Shown here piece after piece: positions 36,029 to 44,203 of a DNA stretch of 64,000 bases. The notes under the pieces were generated by a model. The model was not told the DNA's origin. It did not search any database and saw only the letters and a program-made list of their open reading frames with translations. Within the stretch, counting starts at the first letter, position 1. Every line of letters begins with the position of its first letter. The DNA is from Flavivirga rizhaonensis (GTDB lineage: Bacteria; Bacteroidota; Bacteroidia; Flavobacteriales; Flavobacteriaceae). Where the stretch lies: positions 62,001-126,000 of the forward strand of contig NZ_SRSO01000010.1 of NCBI RefSeq assembly GCF_004791695.1, read 5' to 3'. A program made the translations under genes and the position numbers.

Positions 36029-36568
36029 ATGAAACAAATTTACATCTTACTTTTATGTTTACCATTTTTTTGTTTTTCTCAAATCCGTAAAGAAAAATCT
36101 CATGGTCTTTTTTATAAATTATCACTGGCTGCAACATTAACCATCAACAAAGAATATACTATCAACAATGATGACGATGAAACATTTTTAAATCCAAGTG
36201 CATATTTCTTGAATAACACTATTGGTTATCAATTCGATAAACGCACCTCTCTAGGACTAAATTTTGAGTATGATTACCATTCACAACAAGGGCTTCACTT
36301 TTTTCCAACCTATTTAAATCTCCGACATAATGTTATCGCAGATGATGATAATATTTTTGTGAGAGCTGGGTACGGAACACTTTTAGGTTTGAATAAAAAT
36401 TTTGAAAAAGGTAACGTATACAAAATTGGTATTGGTGTTCAAACTTTTGATCAAAACTTCAGAAATTCATTTTTAATAGGAATAGATTTTACCAGAAAAC
36501 AATTTGGATATAAAACCATCGAAGGGTTATCAAGCATTTCAATTTTTTTAGAATTTATGTTATTTTAA
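36029..36568 (+). CDS. Small secreted or outer-membrane beta-barrel-like protein
   Basis: 179 residues with a signal peptide (KQIYILLLCLPFFCFSQ, cleavage just after SQ or before IRKE). The rest alternates strands and turns, e.g. NTIGYQFDKRTSLGLNFEYDY and NVFVRAGYGTLLGL-like segments, and ends SIFLEFMLF with a terminal Phe. It probably inserts in the outer membrane. No family with known function is recognised. It lies between truB and the TonB-like gene on the same strand. Confidence 0.65.
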   Translation: MKQIYILLLCLPFFCFSQIRKEKSHGLFYKLSLAATLTINKEYTINNDDDETFLNPSAYFLNNTIGYQFDKRTSLGLNFEYDYHSQQGLHFFPTYLNLRHNVIADDDNIFVRAGYGTLLGLNKNFEKGNVYKIGIGVQTFDQNFRNSFLIGIDFTRKQFGYKTIEGLSSISIFLEFMLF

Positions 36569-36583
36569 ACTTTTTAGCGTATT

Positions 36584-37342
36584 TTGCCGTATATTAAGCA
36601 AATAATTCTCTCTAACAAAAACGATTTGCACCTAACAAATCAACATAAAGCCCTACTAATCACGTTCCTAATTTCAGGAACGGTAATCATGTCTGTTTTT
36701 AATTTAAGTCTTAAGAAACAAGACAAATTTGCTTCAGAAAGCTATTATGAAATAGAGCCTGAAAAAGAATTAACCGAAGAAGAAATTAAAATATTAGAGG
36801 CTTTAGAGAAGTTAAATGCAAGTAAAGCAGAAACTAACAAGGCTTTTAATGAAACAAAAAGCAACAAGCATTTTGCTGAAGCCTTTAAACCTATTGCTCC
36901 TCCAGAAGATTATGTACCAAAATCTAGCAATACTTCAGAAGACACCGAATCTTACACTAAAGCATATGAAGCCCCTGATGATTCTAAAGTAAACAAAGAC
37001 GAATTATCATCATTTAGTAAAGTCAATGATTTATTGAAAAAACAGCAAGAAGATGGTGCTAATACAAAAAGTACCATCAGTTTCTCATTAGTCAACAGAA
37101 ATAAAGTATATATCCCTATTCCTATTTACTTATGCGAAGTTGATGGTAAAATAGTTATAAATGTTACAGTTAATGAAACTGGACATGTTATAGACGCCTA
37201 TATAAATACGTCTTCAACCTCAGACAACGAGTGCCTAATAGAACATGCTTTACAGTATGCTAAAGATTCTCGCTTTAGTGAAGACCCAACCAAGAAAACA
37301 CAATTAGGGTCTATTACATTTTTCTTTATTGGCAAACATTAG
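36584..37342 (+). CDS. TonB-like single-pass membrane protein
   Basis: 252 residues if started at TTG 36584, the only reasonable upstream start in frame; an ATG exists only inside the membrane helix. One N-terminal helix (ALLITFLISGTVIMSVFNLS) is followed by an acidic, Lys/Glu-rich linker without the usual prolines. The C-terminal domain (residues about 170-252) resembles TonB_C, with GKIVINVTVNETGHVIDAYI and a final SITFFFIGKH strand. It may be an energy-transducer variant. The 3' end overlaps the convergent thioredoxin-like gene by 17 bases. Confidence 0.7.
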   Translation: MPYIKQIILSNKNDLHLTNQHKALLITFLISGTVIMSVFNLSLKKQDKFASESYYEIEPEKELTEEEIKILEALEKLNASKAETNKAFNETKSNKHFAEAFKPIAPPEDYVPKSSNTSEDTESYTKAYEAPDDSKVNKDELSSFSKVNDLLKKQQEDGANTKSTISFSLVNRNKVYIPIPIYLCEVDGKIVINVTVNETGHVIDAYINTSSTSDNECLIEHALQYAKDSRFSEDPTKKTQLGSITFFFIGKH

Positions 37343-37943
37343 GCTCTAACTCGCAAAGCATATCGGTTAAATCGTCTATAATATTTTGCCCCTTATTAAT
37401 ATTATACCAATGTTGTAAATCTTCTTTAAATTCTGGAGTCAATTTCCCATGCATTGCTTTAAATCTATTAACATAATTAGTTGCTTCACTAGGTCTTGGT
37501 CCAAACGTACTTAAAACATCTCCTGTGTTATTATCTAACATGATTAGTTTAGGAATGGCTTTACCTCCATTGGTTAAAAAAGCATCCATCAACTCAGGGT
37601 TTTCATCACGAAGCACCACTTTAAAAGTAATATTATCATTTAGTTCGGAAACTTTATTCAAAACAGGTACTATGTGTGCAGCATCACCACACCAGCTTTC
37701 TGTAATTACTAGCCAGGTAACAGGTTCTTTAAACGATTCTATTTTATTTAAAGCCTCTTTAGTTACCTTAATAGTTTTATCCCAACGTTTCATACGTCGA
37801 TCATTAAGCTTAGTGTAACTAATTAAAGCTTCTGTTTTTTCATTTCCAGTAGTAGAATTATTTTCAACTAATTGCTTTACCAAATTTCTATAATCTTGAT
37901 ATGAAATACTTTTATCTAAACTATTTTTTATAATGATGTCCAT
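37326..37943 (-). CDS. Thioredoxin-family protein with CGDA active site
   Basis: 205 residues. The thioredoxin fold is centred on WLVITESWCGDAAHIVPVL. It has one Cys where redox-active thioredoxins have CGPC, so it is unlikely to be an ordinary disulfide reductase. GGKAIPKLIMLDNNTGDVL supplies the cis-Pro loop. It belongs to the flavobacterial thioredoxin_9-type group of unknown function. No signal peptide, so cytosolic. Confidence 0.85.
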   Translation of the reverse strand: MDIIIKNSLDKSISYQDYRNLVKQLVENNSTTGNEKTEALISYTKLNDRRMKRWDKTIKVTKEALNKIESFKEPVTWLVITESWCGDAAHIVPVLNKVSELNDNITFKVVLRDENPELMDAFLTNGGKAIPKLIMLDNNTGDVLSTFGPRPSEATNYVNRFKAMHGKLTPEFKEDLQHWYNINKGQNIIDDLTDMLCELEPNVCQ

Positions 37944-38008
37944 AATCTTCTTTTAATGAATACTACAAAATTAGCATCTTGATTTTTTAATTAAGATGAT
38001 ATTTGTCA

Positions 38009-38016
38009 TACTTTTG
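38009..38016 (+). promoter_or_regulatory. -7 box of tag; decides its start
   Basis: TACTTTTG (TAnnTTTG) lies inside the upstream extension of the open frame, which begins with TTG at 38003. Transcription would start near 38023, so the ATG at 38039 is the real start. Confidence 0.5.
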
Positions 38017-38038
38017 TATTGAACCTTACGAGATTTTT

Positions 38039-38605
38039 ATGAAAACAAAGCACAAATGTCATTGGTGTGTTGGAGATGAGTTATATGAAGCGTACCATGA
38101 TGAAGAATGGGGCAATCCTGTTTATGAAGATGAAACTCTTTTTGAATTCTTAATTTTAGAAACATTTCAGGCTGGTTTAAGTTGGATTACCGTTTTAAGA
38201 AAACGTGAAAATTTCAGAAAAGCATTCGATCATTTTGATTATAAAAAGATCGCCAATTACAAACAAGATAAGATTGATTCGCTACTACTAGACTCAGGGA
38301 TTATTAGGAATAAACTAAAAGTAAATGCCACGGTTACCAATGCACAAGCTTTTATAAAAATTCAAGAAGAATTTGGTAGTTTTAGCAAGTATATTTGGGG
38401 CTTTGTAGATGGCAAACCTATAAAAAACGCTTTTAAAACTCTAAAAGATGTTCCTGCTAACACCCCTTTAAGTGATACTATTAGCAAAGACTTGAAAAAG
38501 CGAGGATTCAAGTTTGTTGGTACCACAGTTGTTTATGCCCATATGCAAGCTACGGGCATGGTAAACGACCATGAAGTGAGTTGTTTTAGATATGAACAAG
38601 TTTAA
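38039..38605 (+). CDS. tag: DNA-3-methyladenine glycosylase I
   Basis: 188 residues, the size of E. coli Tag. It excises 3-methyladenine from alkylated DNA, starting base excision repair. The zinc-binding pattern is visible: KCHWC at the N-terminus with a downstream His (AYHDEEWG), and HEVSCF at the C-terminus. The catalytic region has LFEFLILETFQAGLSW. The start was set at 38039 because the promoter box lies in the longer alternative. Transcribed alone. Confidence 0.95.
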   Translation: MKTKHKCHWCVGDELYEAYHDEEWGNPVYEDETLFEFLILETFQAGLSWITVLRKRENFRKAFDHFDYKKIANYKQDKIDSLLLDSGIIRNKLKVNATVTNAQAFIKIQEEFGSFSKYIWGFVDGKPIKNAFKTLKDVPANTPLSDTISKDLKKRGFKFVGTTVVYAHMQATGMVNDHEVSCFRYEQV

Positions 38606-38744
38606 TTTTTATATAATAGTCCTTGGATTATTTAGTACATCACTTTTAAGGATATAAAAGCTTAAAAATAAAGCAAATGCAACTCAAGTTGTATTATGTC
38701 AAACTTCAAACAAGATGACACCACAATTATTATGATACAAGTTA

Positions 38745-39368
38745 CTATAAATATCCTAAAAAAGTATCTCTGGAGATCTCTTCGGCACCCAAACTTTCCA
38801 AGTGGTTTGTATACACCTGACAATCTATAAGTTTATAATTAGTATTTTGAATAAACGTTATAAAACCAACCTTACTGGCATTACTTTCTTTAGTAAACAT
38901 GCTTTCGCCACAAAACACATCATTACCTAAATCGACCCCATAAAGTCCGCCAACTAAAGTATCATCTTTCCAAACTTCAACAGATTTTGCAAAACCTAAC
39001 TCATGAAGTTTCACATAAGCTTCAATCATATTATTTGTTATCCAGGTACTTGCTTGACCATCACGTTTTATTTTAGAACATTCTGTAATCACTTCTTTAA
39101 AAGCTTTGTTAACAGTAACTATATAATCTTTATTTCGTAATACCTGTTTCATACTTTTGGATATTTTTAGTTTCTCTGGAAATAGTACAAAACGCGGATC
39201 TGGTGACCACCATAAAATAGGTTCTTCTGCTTCAAACCAAGGGAAAACACCTAATTTGTAGGCACGCAATAACCGTTCTACAGATAAATCACCTCCTATA
39301 GCCAGTAAACCATCTTTGGTAGCTTCACTTAGGTCAGGAAACCAAATATCTTCTGTTAGGTATTGCAT
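38745..39368 (-). CDS. aat: Leucyl/phenylalanyl-tRNA--protein transferase
   Basis: 207 residues. It transfers Leu or Phe from aminoacyl-tRNA to proteins with N-terminal Arg or Lys, marking them for the Clp N-end rule pathway. Key segments: FPDLSEATKDGLLAIGGDLS, AYKLGVFPWFEAEEPILWWSPDPR, and GGLYGVDLGNDVFCGESMFT. Full length. A 160-base inverted-repeat element lies just upstream of it (39387-39546) and probably separates it from, or overlaps, its promoter. Confidence 0.95.
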   Translation of the reverse strand: MQYLTEDIWFPDLSEATKDGLLAIGGDLSVERLLRAYKLGVFPWFEAEEPILWWSPDPRFVLFPEKLKISKSMKQVLRNKDYIVTVNKAFKEVITECSKIKRDGQASTWITNNMIEAYVKLHELGFAKSVEVWKDDTLVGGLYGVDLGNDVFCGESMFTKESNASKVGFITFIQNTNYKLIDCQVYTNHLESLGAEEISRDTFLGYL

Positions 39369-39386
39369 CTAAAGTTTTTTTATATA

Positions 39387-39546
39387 GAACTCATTTAGAC
39401 TTTTTCAACTTGCTAAAAAATTGCTGTTTTCAGCTCTGTTTTTGTCTTTTTTTCCTTCCGTAGCTCTGCTATGCAACTCAAAAAAGTCTTCAACAGAGGC
39501 AAAAACTTCTAATTTTCGCTTAAATTCAAAAAGTCTAAATGAGTTC
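39387..39546. mobile_element. MITE-like element with perfect 19-bp terminal inverted repeats
   Basis: GAACTCATTTAGACTTTTT (39387-39405) is the exact reverse complement of 39528-39546. A second, inner inverted repeat (CTCTGTT...TTTTTT with AAAAAA...AACAGAG) lets the whole 160 bases fold into one long hairpin. An ATA triplet flanks both ends and could be a target duplication. There is no credible gene inside; the 70-codon frame across it is a by-product of the repeat. Confidence 0.6.
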
Positions 39547-39554
39547 ATAAAAAT

Positions 39555-39594
39555 AAACAACCTCAACGTTAAAATAAACATTGAGGTTGTTTTT
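39555..39594. terminator. Terminator of the DUF3127 gene
   Basis: AAACAACCTCAA pairs with TTGAGGTTGTTT around a 14-base loop. T-rich tails exist on both strands. It lies 67 bases beyond the stop of the minus-strand DUF3127 gene. Confidence 0.75.
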
Positions 39595-39660
39595 ATAAGA
39601 TTCCCACCTTTACTTCGACTACACTCAGTATAGACTAAAGAGAATAATAAATCATTTTAA

Positions 39661-40038
39661 TTAAAAAGGGAGATCATCATGATCGTCTTCTTTTAAATCT
39701 CCTGCAGGCTCAAAAGCATCGGCTGGTGGTACTGGTGGTAAATTTTCACCTGAAGCATCAGCTTGTAAAGCTTCTATTCTCCATCCTTGAATAGAATTAA
39801 AGTATTTAGTCTCTCCTTGTGGATTTACCCATTCTCTACCTCTTAAATTAATACTAATCTTTACTTGCTGCCCTACTTGATAACTGTTCAACAAATCTGT
39901 TTTATCTTGAACAAACTCCACCATAATGTGTTGTGGATACTGCTCTTCTGTTGTTACTACAATTTCTCTTTTTCTAAACCCATTACTCCCAAAAGTTTGA
40001 GTTTCTCCTACCATTTTAATTCTACCTTGAACTTCCAT
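39661..40038 (-). CDS. DUF3127 domain protein (OB-fold-like)
   Basis: 125 residues. The DUF3127 core is MEVQGRIKMVGETQTFGSNGFRKREIVVTTEEQYPQHI and GREWVNPQGETKYFNSIQGWRIE, reminiscent of an OB-fold. The tail is acidic (DLKEDDHDDLPF), as in SSB-type proteins whose acidic tips bind partners. A single-strand nucleic-acid role is plausible, but this is inference. The flavin reductase gene lies 21 bases upstream in the same direction. Confidence 0.85.
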   Translation of the reverse strand: MEVQGRIKMVGETQTFGSNGFRKREIVVTTEEQYPQHIMVEFVQDKTDLLNSYQVGQQVKISINLRGREWVNPQGETKYFNSIQGWRIEALQADASGENLPPVPPADAFEPAGDLKEDDHDDLPF

Positions 40039-40059
40039 TAATTATTATTTATTACTTAT

Positions 40060-40929
40060 TTAACTTAACAATATTTTCCAAGCACTTTCAACATCACCAA
40101 AACTAAGGTAATTACGTGCTAATTTATGCTTTTGCCTATGTGTAGCCGTTTTAATATTTGAATATCTTGCTCCTAAATCTTCAACAAAACGCTTCACACT
40201 TTCATCTGTAGGCAATGCTTCTATATTGGCTAACATCCCTAAATCATTTCCAGTTAAAACCATACTGTTTTTAACATGGTCTGGAAAATTATCAACCCCT
40301 ATTCCTAATGTTGACAACGGTTTAGGGATTTCAAAAAAGCCCTTTTTAGCTCGCGTATAATAACTACCACCTGCTCTGGCAACTAAATCTAATTTTTGCT
40401 GGTTTATCATACCATTTTTATCAAGCACATCCTCATCTATATGAAGTTTAACAACTTCGCAAATAATTAGATTTCCTGCGCCTCCTTCTGTTCCTAACTT
40501 AATAACATCATTCACCTTGCATTCAAACTGTACTGGTGCTTCTGCTACACGAAATGGTTTAACAATATCAGATTTTAACATGGTTAATCCCGATTTATCA
40601 AACTCATTAACCCCATCAGGGTATTCCGTACTACTTAACGACATTTGGTGAACCATATCATAATTCACCACATTAATAACTACTTCTTTAGTTTCTTCAA
40701 CATTTTCTAACGTATGCTTTGTCGTATTATCTCTAACACGTCGTGCAGGTGAAAATATCATAATAGGCGGATTTGCACTAAACACATTAAAAAAACTAAA
40801 TGGCGATAAATTCGGATTCCCATCTGCATCCATTGTGCTTGCAAAAGCTATTGGTCTTGGTGCTACTGCGCTTAACAAATAACCATGTAATTTACTGGTA
40901 GATAAGCTTTTTGGCTCAAACGATGTCAT
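40060..40929 (-). CDS. Flavin reductase family protein (flavoredoxin-like)
   Basis: 289 residues. The flavin_reduct domain (residues about 15-180) has SAVAPRPIAFASTMDADGNPNLSPFSFFNVFSANPPIMIFSP, where FMN is bound. The C-terminal 90 residues are specific to this flavobacterial group. Such proteins bind FMN and reduce it with NAD(P)H or act as electron carriers. No partner oxygenase is nearby. It probably shares a transcript with DUF3127. Confidence 0.88.
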   Translation of the reverse strand: MTSFEPKSLSTSKLHGYLLSAVAPRPIAFASTMDADGNPNLSPFSFFNVFSANPPIMIFSPARRVRDNTTKHTLENVEETKEVVINVVNYDMVHQMSLSSTEYPDGVNEFDKSGLTMLKSDIVKPFRVAEAPVQFECKVNDVIKLGTEGGAGNLIICEVVKLHIDEDVLDKNGMINQQKLDLVARAGGSYYTRAKKGFFEIPKPLSTLGIGVDNFPDHVKNSMVLTGNDLGMLANIEALPTDESVKRFVEDLGARYSNIKTATHRQKHKLARNYLSFGDVESAWKILLS

Positions 40930-41049
40930 TAGCTTTTAGTTTTAACAAATGTAACTATTATCTTGTTTAACTAAAAACCAATTTACTAACATCTTAAACA
41001 ATAATATTAACAGATTTGCATTATATTACAAGTTAAATTTAATTAATCA

Positions 41050-42213
41050 ATGATTTTTACAAAGTATGGTAACGCATTTCGTTGGATTATTATAATAGCA
41101 TCTTTTGTTATTGTTTCTCTCATTTTATGGAAAACCTATGAGTTTTTTCAACATTTTAAAGAGGAAGAACGCACCAAAATGGAAAATTGGTCGTTTGCTC
41201 AATCTGATTTATTAAAAACAGATAATCTTAATGGTAATATAGGTGACTTGCCCTTAAAGGTAATTACAAGTAACAAAACAACTCCCATGATTAAAGTTAA
41301 TATTGATGGTAGTTTTGACTTTAATAATATAAGAGAAGATAAAGCAAAGGATTCTGCATATATTAAAAAGCTAATTTCAAATTTTGAAAAAGAAAACACT
41401 CCAATTGACGTAAAAATTGATGGTAAACTTATAAGTACAATTTACTACGGAAATTCTCCTTTATTAAACAAGTTAAAATATTATCCATTAGCACTTTTAC
41501 TTATTGTTGTTTTATTTGGTGCTGTTATTTTCTTTTTTTATAGTAGTAATAAGAATGCTACCCAAAATAAATTGTGGTCTGGTATGGCTAAAGAAACAGC
41601 CCATCAAATAGGAACACCTTTATCGTCTTTAATAGGCTGGACAGAAATTTTAAAAAGTGAGCATGTAAATCCAGATTATATTGCAGAAATTGAAAAAGAT
41701 GTAGATCGATTACAAACCATTACCGAACGCTTTAGTAAAATAGGATCTTTACCTACTTTAGAAACAACTGACATTATTAAAGAAACTATTGACTCCTACG
41801 ATTATTTAAAAACAAGATCTTCTAACCTTATAGACTTCGAAATTATAACTCCAGAAGGAGATATCCCTGTTAAACTTAATAAACAATTATACAGTTGGAC
41901 GATTGAAAATTTAGTAAAAAATGCCATTGATGCCATGAAAGGTAGAGGTAAGCTTTTAGTTGAAATTTCTCAATTAGAAAATAATGTAAAGGTTAGTATT
42001 ACTGATACGGGAAAAGGAATTTCTAAAAAAGATTTTAATAAAATTTTCACCCCTGGATACACTACAAAAAAACGCGGTTGGGGATTAGGTTTATCACTTA
42101 CCAGACGTATTATTGAAGATTTCCATGATGGTAAAATAAAAGTTTTACAATCTCAAAAAGAAAAAGGAACTACAATACAAATTAGTTTAAAACGTGCCCC
42201 AAATTATGTCTGA
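41050..42213 (+). CDS. Sensor histidine kinase
   Basis: 387 residues. TM1 is at about residues 12-32, a periplasmic region of about 115 residues carries no recognised sensor fold, and TM2 is at about 147-167. The dimerisation motif is MAKETAHQIGTPLSSLIGW (His in AHQIGTPL). The ATPase boxes are NLVKNAIDAM, ITDTGKGIS and KRGWGLGLSLTRRI. No response regulator adjoins it, so its partner is elsewhere. It overlaps the next gene by 8 bases. Confidence 0.93.
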   Translation: MIFTKYGNAFRWIIIIASFVIVSLILWKTYEFFQHFKEEERTKMENWSFAQSDLLKTDNLNGNIGDLPLKVITSNKTTPMIKVNIDGSFDFNNIREDKAKDSAYIKKLISNFEKENTPIDVKIDGKLISTIYYGNSPLLNKLKYYPLALLLIVVLFGAVIFFFYSSNKNATQNKLWSGMAKETAHQIGTPLSSLIGWTEILKSEHVNPDYIAEIEKDVDRLQTITERFSKIGSLPTLETTDIIKETIDSYDYLKTRSSNLIDFEIITPEGDIPVKLNKQLYSWTIENLVKNAIDAMKGRGKLLVEISQLENNVKVSITDTGKGISKKDFNKIFTPGYTTKKRGWGLGLSLTRRIIEDFHDGKIKVLQSQKEKGTTIQISLKRAPNYV

Positions 42214-42562
42214 AAAACTAGTTACCATAAAAGAAGTTGTATTAACAAACAACTGCCCAGAGTGTTATAGTAAAGAAGGCTTACGCTTATCTTTTAAACA
42301 GAAAATAATTGACACTAAATTTTATAAGTCTATCACTTCTAAAATTAGTCATGAAATTACCTGTAAAACGTGTAAAATGATTATTTATCCCGTAAAATGG
42401 ACTGATGATATTGAGCGTGTTTTCGAATATCATAAAAAAGCATTTGTACCAAAAAAGGCATCAACCTACTTAAAGAAAGCGTCGTGGATTGCTATTATTT
42501 TAACTAGCATTATAATCATCACTGCAATAACATTAGCAGTAGTATACCCCTTTAATTTATAA
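42206..42562 (+). CDS. Small membrane protein with zinc-ribbon-like cysteines
   Basis: 118 residues from ATG 42206; an upstream in-frame ATG adds four residues. Four cysteines form a NCPEC...TCKTC arrangement suggesting a metal-binding ribbon. A single C-terminal helix (ASWIAIILTSIIIITAITLAVV) anchors it in the membrane. Translationally coupled to the histidine kinase, so it may serve that kinase. I recognise no family. Confidence 0.7.
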   Translation: MSEKLVTIKEVVLTNNCPECYSKEGLRLSFKQKIIDTKFYKSITSKISHEITCKTCKMIIYPVKWTDDIERVFEYHKKAFVPKKASTYLKKASWIAIILTSIIIITAITLAVVYPFNL

Positions 42563-42946
42563 TTGAGTTTTAATTGCTTTTGCTAAGTTTTGGAATGCTT
42601 CTGTTGAAAGTTTTGTTTTTTTAATAAAACGAGCATCTTCCATAGTATGTAATGGAATTAAGTGTACATGTGCATGTGGCACCTCTAAACCTATAACAGA
42701 CATCCCTACTCGCTCGCAAGGAATAGCTTTTTCTATAGCCAAAGCAACGCGTCTTGAAAAACTCATTAATCCATTATAAGTTGCTTCGTCTAAGTCAAAA
42801 ATTTTATCAACCTCTTGTTTAGGAATACAAAGTGTGTGTCCTTCACTATTTGGGTTTACATCTAAAAACGCTAAAAAGTCGTCTGTTTCTGCAACTTTAT
42901 AACAAGGAATTTCTCCATTAACTATTTTTGTGAAAATTGAAGCCAT
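42557..42946 (-). CDS. HIT family hydrolase
   Basis: 129 residues. The histidine triad is HAHVHLIPL near residue 95, preceded by the LDVNPNSEGHTLCIPKQEVD segment typical of HINT/PKCI proteins. These hydrolyse AMP-linked or other nucleotide phosphoramidates. Located downstream of greA in the same direction, 91 bases away, as is usual in flavobacteria, so they may share a transcript. Confidence 0.93.
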   Translation of the reverse strand: MASIFTKIVNGEIPCYKVAETDDFLAFLDVNPNSEGHTLCIPKQEVDKIFDLDEATYNGLMSFSRRVALAIEKAIPCERVGMSVIGLEVPHAHVHLIPLHTMEDARFIKKTKLSTEAFQNLAKAIKTQL

Positions 42947-43037
42947 ATTGATTGAGAGGATATATTATTCAGAAAATATTTTTTGTTCGAGTTTATCTGA
43001 AATCTTGACGAAAAGATTGAAATAAAAATATCAAATT

Positions 43038-43511
43038 TTATCTAGAAATTTCTATAATATCAAACTTCATAACACCATTAGGCACTTGGATTTCAGCAAC
43101 GTCACCTACAGATTTTCCAAGCAAACCTTTTCCAATAGGAGAGTTCACTGAAATTTTACCCGAAGCTAAATCGGCTTCTCCATCTGCCACCAATGTATAA
43201 TTCATTTCCATGCCATTGGTTTGATTCTTTATTTTAACTTTAGATAACACTAATACCTTAGAATTATCTAACTGAGATTCATCAATGACCCGCGCTCCTG
43301 CTAATACCTCTTCTAATTTAGAAATACGCATTTCCAACATCCCTTGTGCTTCTTTAGCAGCATCATATTCGGCATTTTCACTTAAATCTCCCTTATCTCT
43401 GGCTTCTGCAATTGCTTTTGATGCCTTCACTCGCTCTACATCTTTTAATTGTTGTAGTTCATCTCTTAATTTTTTTAACCCTTCTGGTGTATAGTACGAT
43501 ACTTTACTCAT
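43038..43511 (-). CDS. greA: Transcription elongation factor GreA
   Basis: 157 residues: N-terminal coiled coil (YYTPEGLKKLRDELQQLKDVERVKAS, then the acidic tip around GDLSENAEYDAAKEAQGMLE) and C-terminal FKBP-like domain with VNSPIGKGLLGKSVGDVAEI. It rescues backtracked RNA polymerase by stimulating RNA cleavage. Its leader carries a terminator-like hairpin at 43564-43588, close behind a promoter box. Confidence 0.96.
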   Translation of the reverse strand: MSKVSYYTPEGLKKLRDELQQLKDVERVKASKAIAEARDKGDLSENAEYDAAKEAQGMLEMRISKLEEVLAGARVIDESQLDNSKVLVLSKVKIKNQTNGMEMNYTLVADGEADLASGKISVNSPIGKGLLGKSVGDVAEIQVPNGVMKFDIIEISR

Positions 43512-43563
43512 AACTTCATCGTTTTACTTAATAAAAGATGCCGAACACTCAGGTTCAGCATAT

Positions 43564-43588
43564 AAAAAAATCTCGCTAACACGAGATT
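43564..43588 (-). terminator. Terminator-like hairpin in the greA leader
   Basis: On the minus strand AATCTCG-TGTTAG-CGAGATT is followed by a run of T residues. It begins within about ten bases of the predicted transcription start and lies 53 bases before the greA ATG. A second weaker hairpin (TGCTGAAC with GTTCGGCA) follows. Confidence 0.6.
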
Positions 43589-43594
43589 GTATAA

Positions 43595-43602
43595 CAAATA
43601 TA
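43595..43602 (-). promoter_or_regulatory. -7 box of greA
   Basis: The minus strand reads TATATTTG (TAnnTTTG). Transcription would start near 43588, so the leader begins with the hairpin. Confidence 0.5.
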
Positions 43603-43665
43603 CAAAATATTTAACTCAATTTGCTTTTTGTTGTAAATTGCATTTTTTAATTTTTATAATTATTT

Positions 43666-44093
43666 ATGAAACCTGTTTTCTACCTTATTGCCCTAATTAT
43701 TTTAACATCTTGCAGTAAAAATTCTGTTGATAATAAAAATTGTAATTTTTTATTAGATCTGGGGGTTAATGTTAATATCAATCTTAGTTTACCACAATAT
43801 AGTCAGCTTCCTTTTGCAGGCAACTCTGTTTACATAGAAAACGCGGGAAATGGGGGATTATTGTTGCCAGCACAGGCGCCGATTTTTTAGCATGGGATGC
43901 TAGTGACCCAAACCATACACCTAGTAGTTGCTCTACGCTTGTTCCTTCTGGATTAAACGCTACTTGTGGCTGTGATGATGCAAATGAATATAGCTTGGTT
44001 ACTGGTCAATTATTAGGAGGTAAAAGCTTACCATGTAGTTTGAAAAATTATAGAGTAGAAAAAAATGGAAATAATCTCTTAATTTTTAATTAG
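43666..44093 (+). pseudogene. Rieske-like lipoprotein with a one-base frameshift
   Basis: A first frame (43666-43890) encodes a signal peptide with lipobox LTSCS and the start of a known flavobacterial lipoprotein (LDLGVNVNINLSLPQYSQL, then GNSVYIENAGNGG). The frame breaks at the G5 run 43852-43856. From there the +2 frame continues the same protein to TAG 44091-44093: IIVASTGADFLAWDASDPNH, SSCSTL, TCGCDDANEYSL, GKSLPCSLKNYRVEKNG. One missing G would restore it. Related proteins are annotated as Rieske-like, though the His ligands are not evident here. Real mutation and sequencing error cannot be told apart. Confidence 0.75.
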
Positions 44094-44123
44094 AGGGATA
44101 AAAAAAGGGATTTGATTTGTCAG

Positions 44124-44185
44124 GTTGAGCTTGTCGAAACCAATATTAATCATCCGTAAATTAAAAACATTTCGACAAACTCAAT
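44124..44185. repeat. GTTGAGCTTGTCGAAA inverted repeat
   Basis: 44124-44139 and 44170-44185 are reverse complements at 14 of 16 positions. The TTGTCGAAA arms are a common flavobacterial intergenic repeat. It lies between the convergent pseudogene and TonB receptor and may double as a terminator. Confidence 0.65.
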
Positions 44186-44203
44186 ATAACAACTAACTTA
44201 TTT

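Noticed and set aside
39421..39633. 70-codon plus-strand frame
   Set aside because: It overlaps the MITE-like inverted repeats and the terminator and has no ribosome-binding site.
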